Positions 13,049 through 22,313 of a stretch of 64,000 bases of DNA are shown in pieces. A program made the position numbers and the translations under genes. This DNA comes from Acidimicrobiia bacterium. Its GTDB lineage: Bacteria; Acidobacteriota; Vicinamibacteria; Vicinamibacterales; CAVVIG01. The stretch covers positions 62,001-126,000 of the forward strand of contig VFZL01000009.1 of assembly GCA_016871175.1 (NCBI GenBank), in the 5' to 3' direction. Each line of letters starts with the position of its first letter. The stretch's first letter is position 1. Below the pieces are notes generated by a model. The model was not told the DNA's origin. It was given only the letters and a program-made list of their open reading frames with translations, and ran no database searches.

Positions 13049-14214
13049 CGCGCGGCGTTGGAGCGATGGCGAAACGGCTCGAGCGCCCGCACCATCGCGG
13101 ACCCATCCGGCTGTGGTGTGTCGGCGAACCACGAGAAGCGAATGGCGCCATCCGCTCGCCACCCGTCCAGCCGCATCGCTTCGAGCACGTGGCTGCAGGT
13201 CTGCGTCAGTGTGGTGCACGCCGCGCCGTGCGACACCCCGACGAGATCGTGCCACGCGTCCATCGCGACTTCGGCCTCAACGCCCGTGATGGAAAGGTTG
13301 ACGATGTAGGGCACCAGCTGCTGCGGATCTCCGTTGACGACCGGATCGAGCGGCGCCAGACCGCACATGAGCGCGTCGCGGAACGCCGCACAGCGGCGCG
13401 CGCGATCGCCGGCCTCCGACGTCGCAAGCGCACAGGCCAGGCCGAAGCCGACGATCAGCGGGACCGGCAGCGTGCCTGGTCGCAGACCGCGTTCCTATCC
13501 GCCGCCGAACATCAAAGGGTGCAGCGGCGGTCCCTCCTGCCCTCGACGCCGGACGATGAGCACGCCGATGCCCTTGGGACCCATAATCTTGTGTGCGCTG
13601 GCGCTGATCAAATTGATCCGCGGATGCCGGAGCCCCGGCTCGTCGCGCGCGAAACTCTGGGCCGCGTCTACGTGAAAGTACGCCTTCGAATTCACAAGGC
13701 CGTCTGCGATCGCTTCGATCGGTTGGATCGCGCCGGTCTCGTCGTTGACGTGCATCACCGAGACGAGTCGCGTGTCGTCGGTCACTGCCTCGAGCACGCG
13801 AACGGGGTCGACCACGCCGCTGCGTCCCGGCCGTACGAGCGTGAGCGTGAGCCTGCCGTCGCGACGCTCGAGCGCCTGCAGCGGCTCCAGCACGGCGCGG
13901 TGCTCGATCGCGGAAGCCACGACTGAACCGCGTTCGCCAGCGGCGTTCATCAGTCCGAGGATCGCGAGATTATTGCTCTCGGTGGCGCCGCTCGTGAACA
14001 CCACGTCGCCTCGGCTGGCGCCGATGGCGGCTGCCACTTGATCGCGCGCCCGTTCCACGGCCGCCCGAGCTCGCGTCCCCCACTCGTGCGTGCGACTGCC
14101 CGCGTTGCCGAACTCCTCCTCGAAGAAACGTCGCATCTCGGCGCCGACGCGAGGGTCGAGCGGTGTTGTCGCCGCACAGTCGAGATAGACCGTGGTGGCT
14201 GCCACGAGGCTCAT
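13045..14214 (-). pseudogene. Cysteine desulfurase (NifS/IscS-like) interrupted by one in-frame TAG
   Basis: N-terminal part MSLVAATTVYLDCAATTPLDPRV...SAHKIMGPKGIGV...MFGGG, then TAG (13497-13495), then ERGLRPGT...SHGAACTTLTQTCSHVL in the same frame. Confidence 0.85.
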
Positions 14215-14242
14215 TATGACGCGACGCGCCGAGCATCGCGAC

Positions 14243-14395
14243 TCATTCCTGATTCGGCGCGACCTTGTCAATCGGCAACGCGACGAGGAGCACTGCCTTT
14301 CCGCCGAACGGATCTCGAGAGGATCCCAGCACGGAGCCTTCGTCGCGCTCGACCGCCGCGACCAGATCACGGAGCGCGGCCGCATCGACGCCGCG
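14243..14395 (-). pseudogene. Orphan coding-like fragment
   Basis: Manual translation GVDAAALRDLVAAVERDEGSVLGSSRDPFGGKAVLLVALPIDKVAPNQE* with a GC-rich third-position pattern but no in-frame start seen upstream. Confidence 0.35.
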
Positions 14396-14419
14396 GGGCG
14401 AGGGGCACGGGGCGAGGGG
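14395..14419 (+). other. Canonical G-quadruplex motif (G4-N3)x3-G4
   Basis: Literal sequence GGGGCGAGGGGCACGGGGCGAGGGG. Confidence 0.85.
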
Positions 14420-14447
14420 CTGGCGCTACCGCCCGGCGAGAGTTAGG

Positions 14448-16136
14448 ATGCGCACTATGGCCCGAATCCTTCTGTCCCTCGCGATCGGGGTCATGGCGGG
14501 CGGCTGGTGTGAGCTCGGCATGGCGCAGACCATGGACGAGCTCATCAACGACGGCAAGGATCCAGCAAACGTCGTCACGCAAAGCCTGGGCTTCGACCGT
14601 CGGAACTACAGCCCGCTCACGGAGATCAATCCGTCGAACATCAAGCGGCTGGTCCCGATCTGGAGCACCAGCCTGATGAACGAGATCGGCGAGCTCGGCG
14701 CGCCCACCGTCCACAACGGCGTCATGTACATCGTGAACGGCAAATGGACGTTCGCCATCGACGTGGCCACCGGTCGGCAGGTGTGGCGCTCGCCGATCTC
14801 ATTCGATGAGGGCGTGTACAAGGTGGCGCCGTTCGGCGCCATCAACCGAGGAGCCGCGACGCTCTACAACGGGAAGGTCTACCGGGTGACCATCGACAAC
14901 CATCTGCTCGCCATCGACCAGAAGACGGGCAAGGTGGTGTGGGATCAGGTGTTCGCCGACTTCCGGGAGGGCTACACGGCGACGGGCGCGCCGATCGTCG
15001 CGGGCGGCGTCGTGATCTCGGGGGTGGCAGGCGGAGAGTTCACGACACGAGGTTTTCTCGACGGCTGGGACCCGGAGACCGGACAGAAACTGTGGCGTCG
15101 CTACACCGTGCCGGCGCCAGGCGAACCGGGCTCCGAGACCTGGCCGAAGAACTCGGACGCATGGAAGTGGGGTGGTGGCGCCACGTGGCGCTCGGGTTCG
15201 TACGACCCCGAGCTGGACCTCGTGTACTGGGGCACTGGCAATGCGGAGCCGTACGATCCGCGACCGCGCGGCCATCTGGATAGCCTGTACACGTCCAGCG
15301 TGATCGCGATTCGACCGAAGACTGGCGAAACCGTGTGTCACTACCAGTACACACCCAACGATGTGTACGACGTGGACGGCACCGACGAGCTCGTGCTCGC
15401 CGATCTCACCATCGGCGGCAAACCGCGCAAGACGATGATTCAGGCCAACAAGAATGGATTCGTGTACGTCCTCGACCGAACGAACTGTTCGCTCATTGCC
15501 GCGCACCCGTTCACGAGGGTGAATTGGGCGTCTCGCATCGATCTCGAGTCCGGGAGACCGGTGTTGACCGAGCTATACGAGAAGTTCCTGTCCGGCCAAG
15601 AGGTGGAGATTTACCCACAGCGGGGCACCAACGCGGTGCCGATCGCCTTCAATCCCAGCACGGGTCTCGTCTATGCGACCACGTGGAACGTGCCGCGCAT
15701 CCAGAAGTTGGCGCCCCCGAAGCCACAGGTCATCGGTACCAATTCCACCGGCGTTGTCGGACGCCAGCCGGTGCTGAAGCCGGGCGAGATCGCCGGACAC
15801 TTCCTGGCCATCAATCCGCTCACGGGTCAGAAGAAGTGGGAGATTCCGCTGCCTGACATGCCGAGCTCTGCGGGCATGCTGGTGACGGGAGGCGGCCTCG
15901 TCTTTACCGGCAAGCTCACCGGGGAGTTCGTCGCGCTCGATGAGGCCACCGGTCAGACCCTGTGGCAGTTCAAGACCGGGTCGAGCGTGAACTCGACGGC
16001 AATTACCTACACGCACAACGGTCGCCAGTATGTCACCATCGTCTCGGGGCTCGGCGGCAGCCTCGCGAGGCGCTACGCGGCCCGAGACGTCCCCGCGGGC
16101 GGTTCAGTGTGGACGTTCGCGCTGATGGCGAACTGA
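14448..16136 (+). CDS. PQQ-dependent (quinoprotein) dehydrogenase, methanol/ethanol family
   Basis: Signal peptide, beta-propeller repeats (LLAIDQKTGKVVWDQ, FVALDEATGQTLWQFKTGSSVNS). Confidence 0.93.
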   Translation: MRTMARILLSLAIGVMAGGWCELGMAQTMDELINDGKDPANVVTQSLGFDRRNYSPLTEINPSNIKRLVPIWSTSLMNEIGELGAPTVHNGVMYIVNGKWTFAIDVATGRQVWRSPISFDEGVYKVAPFGAINRGAATLYNGKVYRVTIDNHLLAIDQKTGKVVWDQVFADFREGYTATGAPIVAGGVVISGVAGGEFTTRGFLDGWDPETGQKLWRRYTVPAPGEPGSETWPKNSDAWKWGGGATWRSGSYDPELDLVYWGTGNAEPYDPRPRGHLDSLYTSSVIAIRPKTGETVCHYQYTPNDVYDVDGTDELVLADLTIGGKPRKTMIQANKNGFVYVLDRTNCSLIAAHPFTRVNWASRIDLESGRPVLTELYEKFLSGQEVEIYPQRGTNAVPIAFNPSTGLVYATTWNVPRIQKLAPPKPQVIGTNSTGVVGRQPVLKPGEIAGHFLAINPLTGQKKWEIPLPDMPSSAGMLVTGGGLVFTGKLTGEFVALDEATGQTLWQFKTGSSVNSTAITYTHNGRQYVTIVSGLGGSLARRYAARDVPAGGSVWTFALMAN

Positions 16137-16164
16137 AGACCGGGACGCAGCCCCACGCGCGCCG

Positions 16165-16183
16165 GCGCGGGCTCGAGCCGCGC
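16165..16183. terminator. Candidate hairpin between convergent genes
   Basis: GCGCGG(G)CTC-GAGCCGCGC palindrome at the junction of convergent ORFs. Confidence 0.35.
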
Positions 16184-17145
16184 TACTTCACATTGACGCG
16201 AACGAGGATGTTGGTCCAGCAGCACTGATCGCCACCGCCGTCCTCTCCGGAATCGTCGTTCACCTGTGCGCGGAGCACGTACTCGCCTGGTTTGGCGAAC
16301 GTGGCGGTTGTCGACGCTTCGACGACCTTACCAGGGTCGCCGCCGGTGGTGAGCGGGATGCGCGCCGGGGCGAACGTCACCTCTCCTGGGGCGCGATGGA
16401 GTTTCCACGTAACCGTAATGTCTGGGCGCGGTCCGCGGGGACGTCCGCCAGTCCGTCCACCGAAGGTCTGATCCCCGATGATCGCCACCGGATCGACAAC
16501 GCTCGTGCGGGAGCGGATGTCCGCCAATTCCTCCTCGGCACCTCGCTGCGTCGACGGCGCGTCGGAAACCCAGAGCCGCAGCGGCAGGGGCAGGCCAACG
16601 GTCGCAGAGAGCGTCTGCGACACGTCGTACGGGGGGCCCGAGTGTGTCGAGCCCTTCTCCGCGAACCGGACGACCGGCGGGGTGTTCCCGCTCGCGGCGT
16701 GCTTGAAGAAGTCGACGAAGTAAGGAGGGTTCATCCAGAAGCTCACCGTCGACGTCTGACCGTTCACCGTCAGCGTCCACGTGAGCTTGTTGTTGCCGAA
16801 GTCCTTCGGTACTCTGATCGCGAACACTCCGTGACTCTGGCGCGGATCGAAGTGCGTGGGCTGCCCGAGATCCGGTCCGCCCGGCTCGATCTTATTGTCC
16901 GGTCCGATCGGAATGTCGTAGGCCTGGCTGCTGTTGCGGTTGTAGTACCCGAGGAGCAGCACCATTGAGCCGTCGGTGTGCCGCCCCCAGCCTTCGAATG
17001 CTGGAAAGATGGCCTCGCCGGTGCGTCCGAGCGGCTCCGCCGGAAGCGGTGTCCGCCGCTGCTGCGCGACACCGGTGGCCGTCAACGCGGCGGCTGCGAG
17101 CACGAGCGAAATCGCGACGCGAAGCCGACCAGCACGCGTCATCAT
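16183..17145 (-). CDS. Secreted protein of unknown function
   Basis: Signal peptide MTRAGRLRVAISLVLAAAALTATGVAQ; long ORF with coding composition. Confidence 0.75.
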   Translation of the reverse strand: MMTRAGRLRVAISLVLAAAALTATGVAQQRRTPLPAEPLGRTGEAIFPAFEGWGRHTDGSMVLLLGYYNRNSSQAYDIPIGPDNKIEPGGPDLGQPTHFDPRQSHGVFAIRVPKDFGNNKLTWTLTVNGQTSTVSFWMNPPYFVDFFKHAASGNTPPVVRFAEKGSTHSGPPYDVSQTLSATVGLPLPLRLWVSDAPSTQRGAEEELADIRSRTSVVDPVAIIGDQTFGGRTGGRPRGPRPDITVTWKLHRAPGEVTFAPARIPLTTGGDPGKVVEASTTATFAKPGEYVLRAQVNDDSGEDGGGDQCCWTNILVRVNVK

Positions 17146-17191
17146 CGCATCAGCCCCACGAGCACCATGCGCCACGCGCCCGCCCGCAGGT

Positions 17192-18544
17192 CTACTGCTG
17201 TTGCTGCTGCGTCGACCGCGTCAAGCGATCCTGTCGCGCGCGCACTTCCGCGTCGTAATCCTGATCGGACAGGTACGTTACGTTGACCCACGCATGCGCC
17301 ATCTCGTCGACGGTGCGGCCGCCGTAGCCGACCCACACGTTGGGGTCGGGATTCCCACGCTTGGCGGCGGTGTTGTCGTGCCACGTCTTCACCTTGATGA
17401 TCGTGCCCTTGGGAAGGAGCGGCGCCGCGTCATCGGCGTAGACGTATGCGCTGTGCCACATGAAGTCGAACTCCGCTACGTGGCTGAGGACGACCGTCTG
17501 CCCTGTGGGCAGCACCGCCTCGAGCGATTGCGCCTTCCCCCGCAGATGCATGTGCGGCTGGAAGCTCTCGATCCGCGCGGCCTGCCGCAGCGGGAAGTAG
17601 AACTCGGTCAACTGGAGGCTGTTCGGCGCGATGTCGATCGCCCCCGGACCCGTTTTGCCCATCCGGACCAGGTGCTGGCGGTGCTTCGGCTCCTGACCCT
17701 TCGGATAGAAGTAGATGCCGAGCTCGACGACATCGGTGATGTCCTCGCCGCCGTTCGAGTAATGGATGTCCCACCCGATGCGGGAGCCCGGGAGCATCAG
17801 CATCCCGCTATCCGGGCGCATGAGCTCCACGCCCTTGCCTACCGCCCACTCGGTGAACCGACCCGGTGTCATCGCGGCTGCCGGCGCGTCAGGGTCGATT
17901 TGAAGAATGTCGGCGTTGGCGTGGTGCGTGATCTTGCGACCCTTGATCGTGCCTGGCCGCGTCTCAACCGCGCGCACCCATCGCGGTTCGGTTAGACCCG
18001 TCGCGACGATTGGCGTGTGCCACGTATCGTTGGCGCCGGCCTTCTGCGTCCACGGGGTCGAGCGGATGATGAGGTCCGGTTCCTTCTGACCGAGGACCTT
18101 TGCGTACTCCCACTCCTGAGTCGTCGGCCAGACCCTCGCGGCGGGCATGTCCTTTGGATCGCCCTGCGGCGCGCCCTGGTCGACCCACTTCACGATGGTC
18201 TCGATCTGGTCGTCGTTGAGCGATCGGTCATTCTTGAACTTCTGGATGCCGAGCGCCTTGTCGATGTGCCACGGCGGCATCTGGCGCGCGTCGACTCTCG
18301 CGCGAATCGACCGGGCCCAGGGCCGTGCCTCGGCGTACGTGCGCAGCGACATCGGCGCGATCGAGTCCGGGCGATGACAGGCCTCGCACTTCTCCTGGAA
18401 GATCGGCGCGACGTCGCGCGTGTAGGTCGGGGACGCCGGTACTTCGGCCGCAACCGCCGATGCCGAGAACACCCCGAACGCAATCCCAAGCGCGGACAAA
18501 CCGAAGCGCACGTCCCTACTCATCGGAAGGCTCCCTCTCGCCAT
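17192..18544 (-). CDS. Secreted c-type heme protein with copper type II monooxygenase (PHM)-like C-terminal region
   Basis: Signal peptide, CEACH heme motif near the N-terminus, FQPHMHLRGKAQ and downstream WHDNTAAKRGNP / DEMAHAWVNVTYL. Confidence 0.75.
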   Translation of the reverse strand: MARGSLPMSRDVRFGLSALGIAFGVFSASAVAAEVPASPTYTRDVAPIFQEKCEACHRPDSIAPMSLRTYAEARPWARSIRARVDARQMPPWHIDKALGIQKFKNDRSLNDDQIETIVKWVDQGAPQGDPKDMPAARVWPTTQEWEYAKVLGQKEPDLIIRSTPWTQKAGANDTWHTPIVATGLTEPRWVRAVETRPGTIKGRKITHHANADILQIDPDAPAAAMTPGRFTEWAVGKGVELMRPDSGMLMLPGSRIGWDIHYSNGGEDITDVVELGIYFYPKGQEPKHRQHLVRMGKTGPGAIDIAPNSLQLTEFYFPLRQAARIESFQPHMHLRGKAQSLEAVLPTGQTVVLSHVAEFDFMWHSAYVYADDAAPLLPKGTIIKVKTWHDNTAAKRGNPDPNVWVGYGGRTVDEMAHAWVNVTYLSDQDYDAEVRARQDRLTRSTQQQQQ

Positions 18545-18717
18545 GGACCGGATCCACCGCCAGACCCTCGGAACCCGAAGGCTCGAACGAGGATCGACAA
18601 ATGCTACGCCCGCCAGGGGAAAGCGTCAAACGCGTGGAGCGGTTCGGTTTCACAGCGTTGACCAACTTGACCGGATCTCGTGGGCCCCGTAAGCTCCGCC
18701 CACACGGGGGGAAAGGC

Positions 18718-19605
18718 ATGAACAGGAGGTTCTTCGAAGGGGTGCGGGGCCGCGCTTGGCGGCTGGTCCAGGGGACTACCGGATTCGTGGGTCTCCTGGT
18801 GCTGCTAGCTCCACACCTGGTCGCGCAGCAGCCGCAGCGGCGCGCGAATCGGCTCGTCGAAATCCTCGCCCAGGACAAGTCGGCCATCTCAGGCGAAACC
18901 TGGACGTTTGTGGACCGGGAGCATCGTCCCTACGACATCACGGAGCTTCGCGCGACGCTGAACAAGCTGCTGGCGAACAAGAATGCACAAGGCCAGCCGA
19001 CTCTCGCACCCATCGTCCGGATCCCGGCAGAGGGCGACCAGGACGTGCGCTGGATCATCAAACAGGTGCTCGAGAGCGGTGCAATGGGCATCATCGTGCC
19101 GCAGGTAGAAGAACGGGAGCAGGCCTTGAAGGTCGTGCAGTCGATGCGCTATCCGCAGCTCAAAGGATCGAAGTATCCGAACCCGCCGGGGCGCCGTGGG
19201 TGCGGCTGCTCCGGCGGCGCCGGCTGGGGGCTGCAGAATCCGGCGGATTACGTTTCGCTCGCAGATGTCTGGCCGCTCAATCCGCAAGGCGAGCTCATCG
19301 CGTTCCCGATGATCGAGACGCCGCTCGGCGTGAAGAACGTCAACGCGATCCTCGACGTCCCGGGCGTCGGCGGTGTGCTCATTGGACCGTCAGATCTGAC
19401 GATGAACCACGGCGAAGGGCGGTGGAACAGCCCGGAAGACAAGAAGCCGGACACCGAGGCCGCGATTCAAACGGTCGCCAAGGCGTGCGTCGCCAGGAAG
19501 AAGACGTGTGCGATGGTGACTGCCAACGACAAGGAGACCCAGCAGTACCTGTCGATGGGCTTCAAGGCGATCTACGCCACGTATCGGCCGGGATCGTCGT
19601 CTTGA
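18718..19605 (+). CDS. HpcH/HpaI-type aldolase/citrate lyase family protein with an N-terminal signal/TM segment
   Basis: PIVRIPAEGDQDVRWIIKQVLESGAMGIIVPQVE, PMIETPLGVKNVNAILDVPGVGGVLIGPSDL; hydrophobic N-terminus GFVGLLVLLAPHLVAQQ. Confidence 0.85.
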   Translation: MNRRFFEGVRGRAWRLVQGTTGFVGLLVLLAPHLVAQQPQRRANRLVEILAQDKSAISGETWTFVDREHRPYDITELRATLNKLLANKNAQGQPTLAPIVRIPAEGDQDVRWIIKQVLESGAMGIIVPQVEEREQALKVVQSMRYPQLKGSKYPNPPGRRGCGCSGGAGWGLQNPADYVSLADVWPLNPQGELIAFPMIETPLGVKNVNAILDVPGVGGVLIGPSDLTMNHGEGRWNSPEDKKPDTEAAIQTVAKACVARKKTCAMVTANDKETQQYLSMGFKAIYATYRPGSSS

Positions 19606-19641
19606 GTCGGGGCTGCGCCCGAACCCCGGCGCGGTCTCGAG

Positions 19642-20781
19642 CTACCGAGCCTCGACCGGTACGTAGCGCTGCGGATAGGCGGGGCCCGTGTACTCGGCGC
19701 GCGGGCGGATCAAGCGGTTGTTCGCGTACTGCTCGAGGACGTGCGCCGTCCACCCTGAGATCCGGCTCACAGCGAAGATGGGAGTGAAGAGGTCGATCGG
19801 AATGCCAAGCACGTGGTAGGTGGACGCCGAGTAGAAGTCTACGTTCGGATTCAACTTCTTCTCGGCTTTCACCAGCGCTTCGATCCGCTGCGACATGTCG
19901 AACCACATGCTCTGCCCGGCACGCTTCCCGAGGTCGCGCGACATCTGCCGCAGGTGCGTGGCGCGCGGATCCTCGGTGTGATACACGCGGTGGCCAAAGC
20001 CTGGAACCTTCTCCTTGCGAGCCAGCTTCGCGCGAACGACCTCCTCAGCCTTGTCGGGTCCGGCCGACGGACCGATGTCGAGCAGCATCTTCATCACTTC
20101 GGCGTTCGCACCGCCGTGAAGCGGTCCCTTGAGCGTCCCAATTGCCGCCACGATCGCTGAGTGGATATCGGTAAGCGTGGCAGCGGCGACCCGTGCGGCG
20201 AACGTGGACGCGTTCAGTTCGTGATCGGCGTGCAGGATCAGCGCGATGTCGAACGCGCGAGTGGCGAGCGCGCTTGGACGCTCACCGGTCAACATGTAGA
20301 GAAAGTTCGCCGCGTGTCCCAGCACCGGGTCGGGCCCGATCGGCCCGCCACCGGCATTCACCCGGCCCATTGTGGCGACGAGCGTGCCGAGCTGCGCGGT
20401 CAACCGCACCGCTTTGCGTTCGTTGGCCTGCGGGCTGTTGTCGCGCGCATCGGGGTCGTAGTGCGCCAGTACGGAGGTGAGCGTGCGCAAGGCATCCATC
20501 CCATCGCCCTGCGGCAGCGACCGCATGATCCGGATCAGTGGCTCGGGCAGCGGACGAGACGAAGCCAGCCGTGATCGGAGATCGCCGAGCTCGGCGCGCG
20601 TCGGCAGGCGCCGGTGCCACAGCAGATAGCACACCTCCTCGAAGGTCGCGTGCCGCGCGAGCTCGTGAATGTCGTGACCGCAGTAGGCCAGCACGCCGCG
20701 TTCGCCATCCAGGTAACAGATCGCAGACGAAGTGGCGACGGTGTCTTCGAGGCCGGCCTTGGGCTTGTCCGCGGTGGCCAT
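19642..20781 (-). CDS. Citrate synthase family protein
   Basis: HADHELNASTFAAR, GPLHGGANAEVMKML, KVPGFGHRVYHTEDPRA, NVDFYSASTYHVLGIP. Confidence 0.95.
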   Translation of the reverse strand: MATADKPKAGLEDTVATSSAICYLDGERGVLAYCGHDIHELARHATFEEVCYLLWHRRLPTRAELGDLRSRLASSRPLPEPLIRIMRSLPQGDGMDALRTLTSVLAHYDPDARDNSPQANERKAVRLTAQLGTLVATMGRVNAGGGPIGPDPVLGHAANFLYMLTGERPSALATRAFDIALILHADHELNASTFAARVAAATLTDIHSAIVAAIGTLKGPLHGGANAEVMKMLLDIGPSAGPDKAEEVVRAKLARKEKVPGFGHRVYHTEDPRATHLRQMSRDLGKRAGQSMWFDMSQRIEALVKAEKKLNPNVDFYSASTYHVLGIPIDLFTPIFAVSRISGWTAHVLEQYANNRLIRPRAEYTGPAYPQRYVPVEAR

Positions 20782-20813
20782 GCGGGCGCCTGGATCTCGC
20801 TAGCCGCGGCGTG

Positions 20814-22313
20814 TCATTTGCCGGACGCGACCTGCGTCTCGAGCACGACCTGATCGTCGCCGGCGTATTGCTGCACGATCGAGACCAGACCGGTGTAGAG
20901 GAAGCCGATCTGGAACAGCACCAGGAACGGGACCGTGCCATAGATCCCGTTCGCGATAGCGTAGAAGACGGTCGCGGTGAAATACAGACCGAGGGCCAGC
21001 TCGACGATCGGTTGCACCGCCACCGACTGACGATATTTCTTGTCGACCCACTCGTCCGCGCCACCTTCGATGCGGTACTTCGGCGTCCGCGCGAACTCGC
21101 TCTGCTTGTTCAACAGTGCCTCGAACACAGCCCGCGTGTTGTTGATGCACAGCCCGATCCCGATCGACATCAGGAACGGCAGATACTTCAACCGCGCCTT
21201 CCAGTCTCTGTGAATCTCGCGCTGAGACACCATGTAGAAGTTGCAGACCGAGAAGGTCGCCGCCATGAAGAGCGGCACGTCGATGAGCAGCATCTCGTAC
21301 CAGCCCATGTTATAGCGGATGACCATCGACGGGAACATCAGCACCGACAGCACGCACATCAACGGGTAGTTGAAGTTCGCCGTGAGATGGAAGAACGCCT
21401 CCGCCTTCACTCCCACCGGCTGGTCGGATGCCAGAATGGCGGGAAGGACCTTCCGGCAGGTCTGAATCGAGCCCTTGGCCCATCGGTGCTGCTGCGACTT
21501 GAAGGCGTTCATCTCGACCGGCACCTCGGCCGGCGCGACCACATCCGGCACGAAGACGAAGCGCCAGCCGCGGAGCTGTGCGCGGTAGCTCAGGTCGAGA
21601 TCCTCGGTCAGAGTGTCATGCTGCCAACCGCCCGCGTCGCCGATGACGGGGCGCCGCCAGATGCCGGCCGTTCCGTTGAAATTGAAGAAGCACCCCGCGC
21701 GGTTGCGCCCACCATGCTCGAGCACGAAGTGGCCGTCGAGCAGAATCGACTGAATCTTGGTGAGAAGCGAGTAGTCCTGATTGATGTGTCCCCACCGGGC
21801 CTGGACCATGCCGACCTTCGGGTCGGCGAAGTGCGGCAGCAAACGCATCAGGAAATCCGGCATCGGCAGGAAATCTGCGTCGAAAATCGCGACGAACTCA
21901 CCCTTGGCCAGTTTCAGACCGGCATCCAGCGCGCCGGCCTTGAATCCGGTGCGGTCGGTGCGGTGCAGGTACTTGATGTCCAACCCTTCCGCCGCCAGCC
22001 GTTGCACGGCCTGCTCCGCGATTTTCCGCGTTTCGTCGGTCGAGTCATCGAGTACCTGGATTTCGAGCAGGTGCCGCGGATAATCGAGGCGCGCCACGGC
22101 GTCGATCAATCGATCCGCGACGTACATCTCGTTGAACAGCGGCAGCTGCACCGTGACGGATGGCAGCGGCGAGAGCGGAGCGCCCTGTTTCGGCTGCCGG
22201 TCACGGTGGCGCATGTACAGGTACACCAGGTAGTACCGGTGCCAACCGTAGACTGCAAGGATAATGAGCACGAAGAAGTAGGAGGCGAGGATGAGCGTTT
22301 CGGAGAGCGTCAT
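20814..22313 (-). CDS. Membrane family-2 glycosyltransferase (cellulose synthase-like)
   Basis: QVLDDSTDET, DADFLP, FNGTAGIWRRP, TEDLDLSYRAQLRGW, QQHRWAKGSIQ with terminal TM segments. Confidence 0.92.
   Translation of the reverse strand: MTLSETLILASYFFVLIILAVYGWHRYYLVYLYMRHRDRQPKQGAPLSPLPSVTVQLPLFNEMYVADRLIDAVARLDYPRHLLEIQVLDDSTDETRKIAEQAVQRLAAEGLDIKYLHRTDRTGFKAGALDAGLKLAKGEFVAIFDADFLPMPDFLMRLLPHFADPKVGMVQARWGHINQDYSLLTKIQSILLDGHFVLEHGGRNRAGCFFNFNGTAGIWRRPVIGDAGGWQHDTLTEDLDLSYRAQLRGWRFVFVPDVVAPAEVPVEMNAFKSQQHRWAKGSIQTCRKVLPAILASDQPVGVKAEAFFHLTANFNYPLMCVLSVLMFPSMVIRYNMGWYEMLLIDVPLFMAATFSVCNFYMVSQREIHRDWKARLKYLPFLMSIGIGLCINNTRAVFEALLNKQSEFARTPKYRIEGGADEWVDKKYRQSVAVQPIVELALGLYFTATVFYAIANGIYGTVPFLVLFQIGFLYTGLVSIVQQYAGDDQVVLETQVASGK

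Noticed and set aside
13495-13497. Genome-wide TAG-to-Gln recoding, suggested by TAG at conserved Gln in both the desulfurase and the ABC ATPase
   Set aside because: TAG is used as a normal terminal stop in this window (TPR protein at 4556-4558, YggS at 5265-5267, lepB), no suppressor tRNA is visible, and the ABC gene has an additional TAA; local nonsense mutation or sequence error is simpler.
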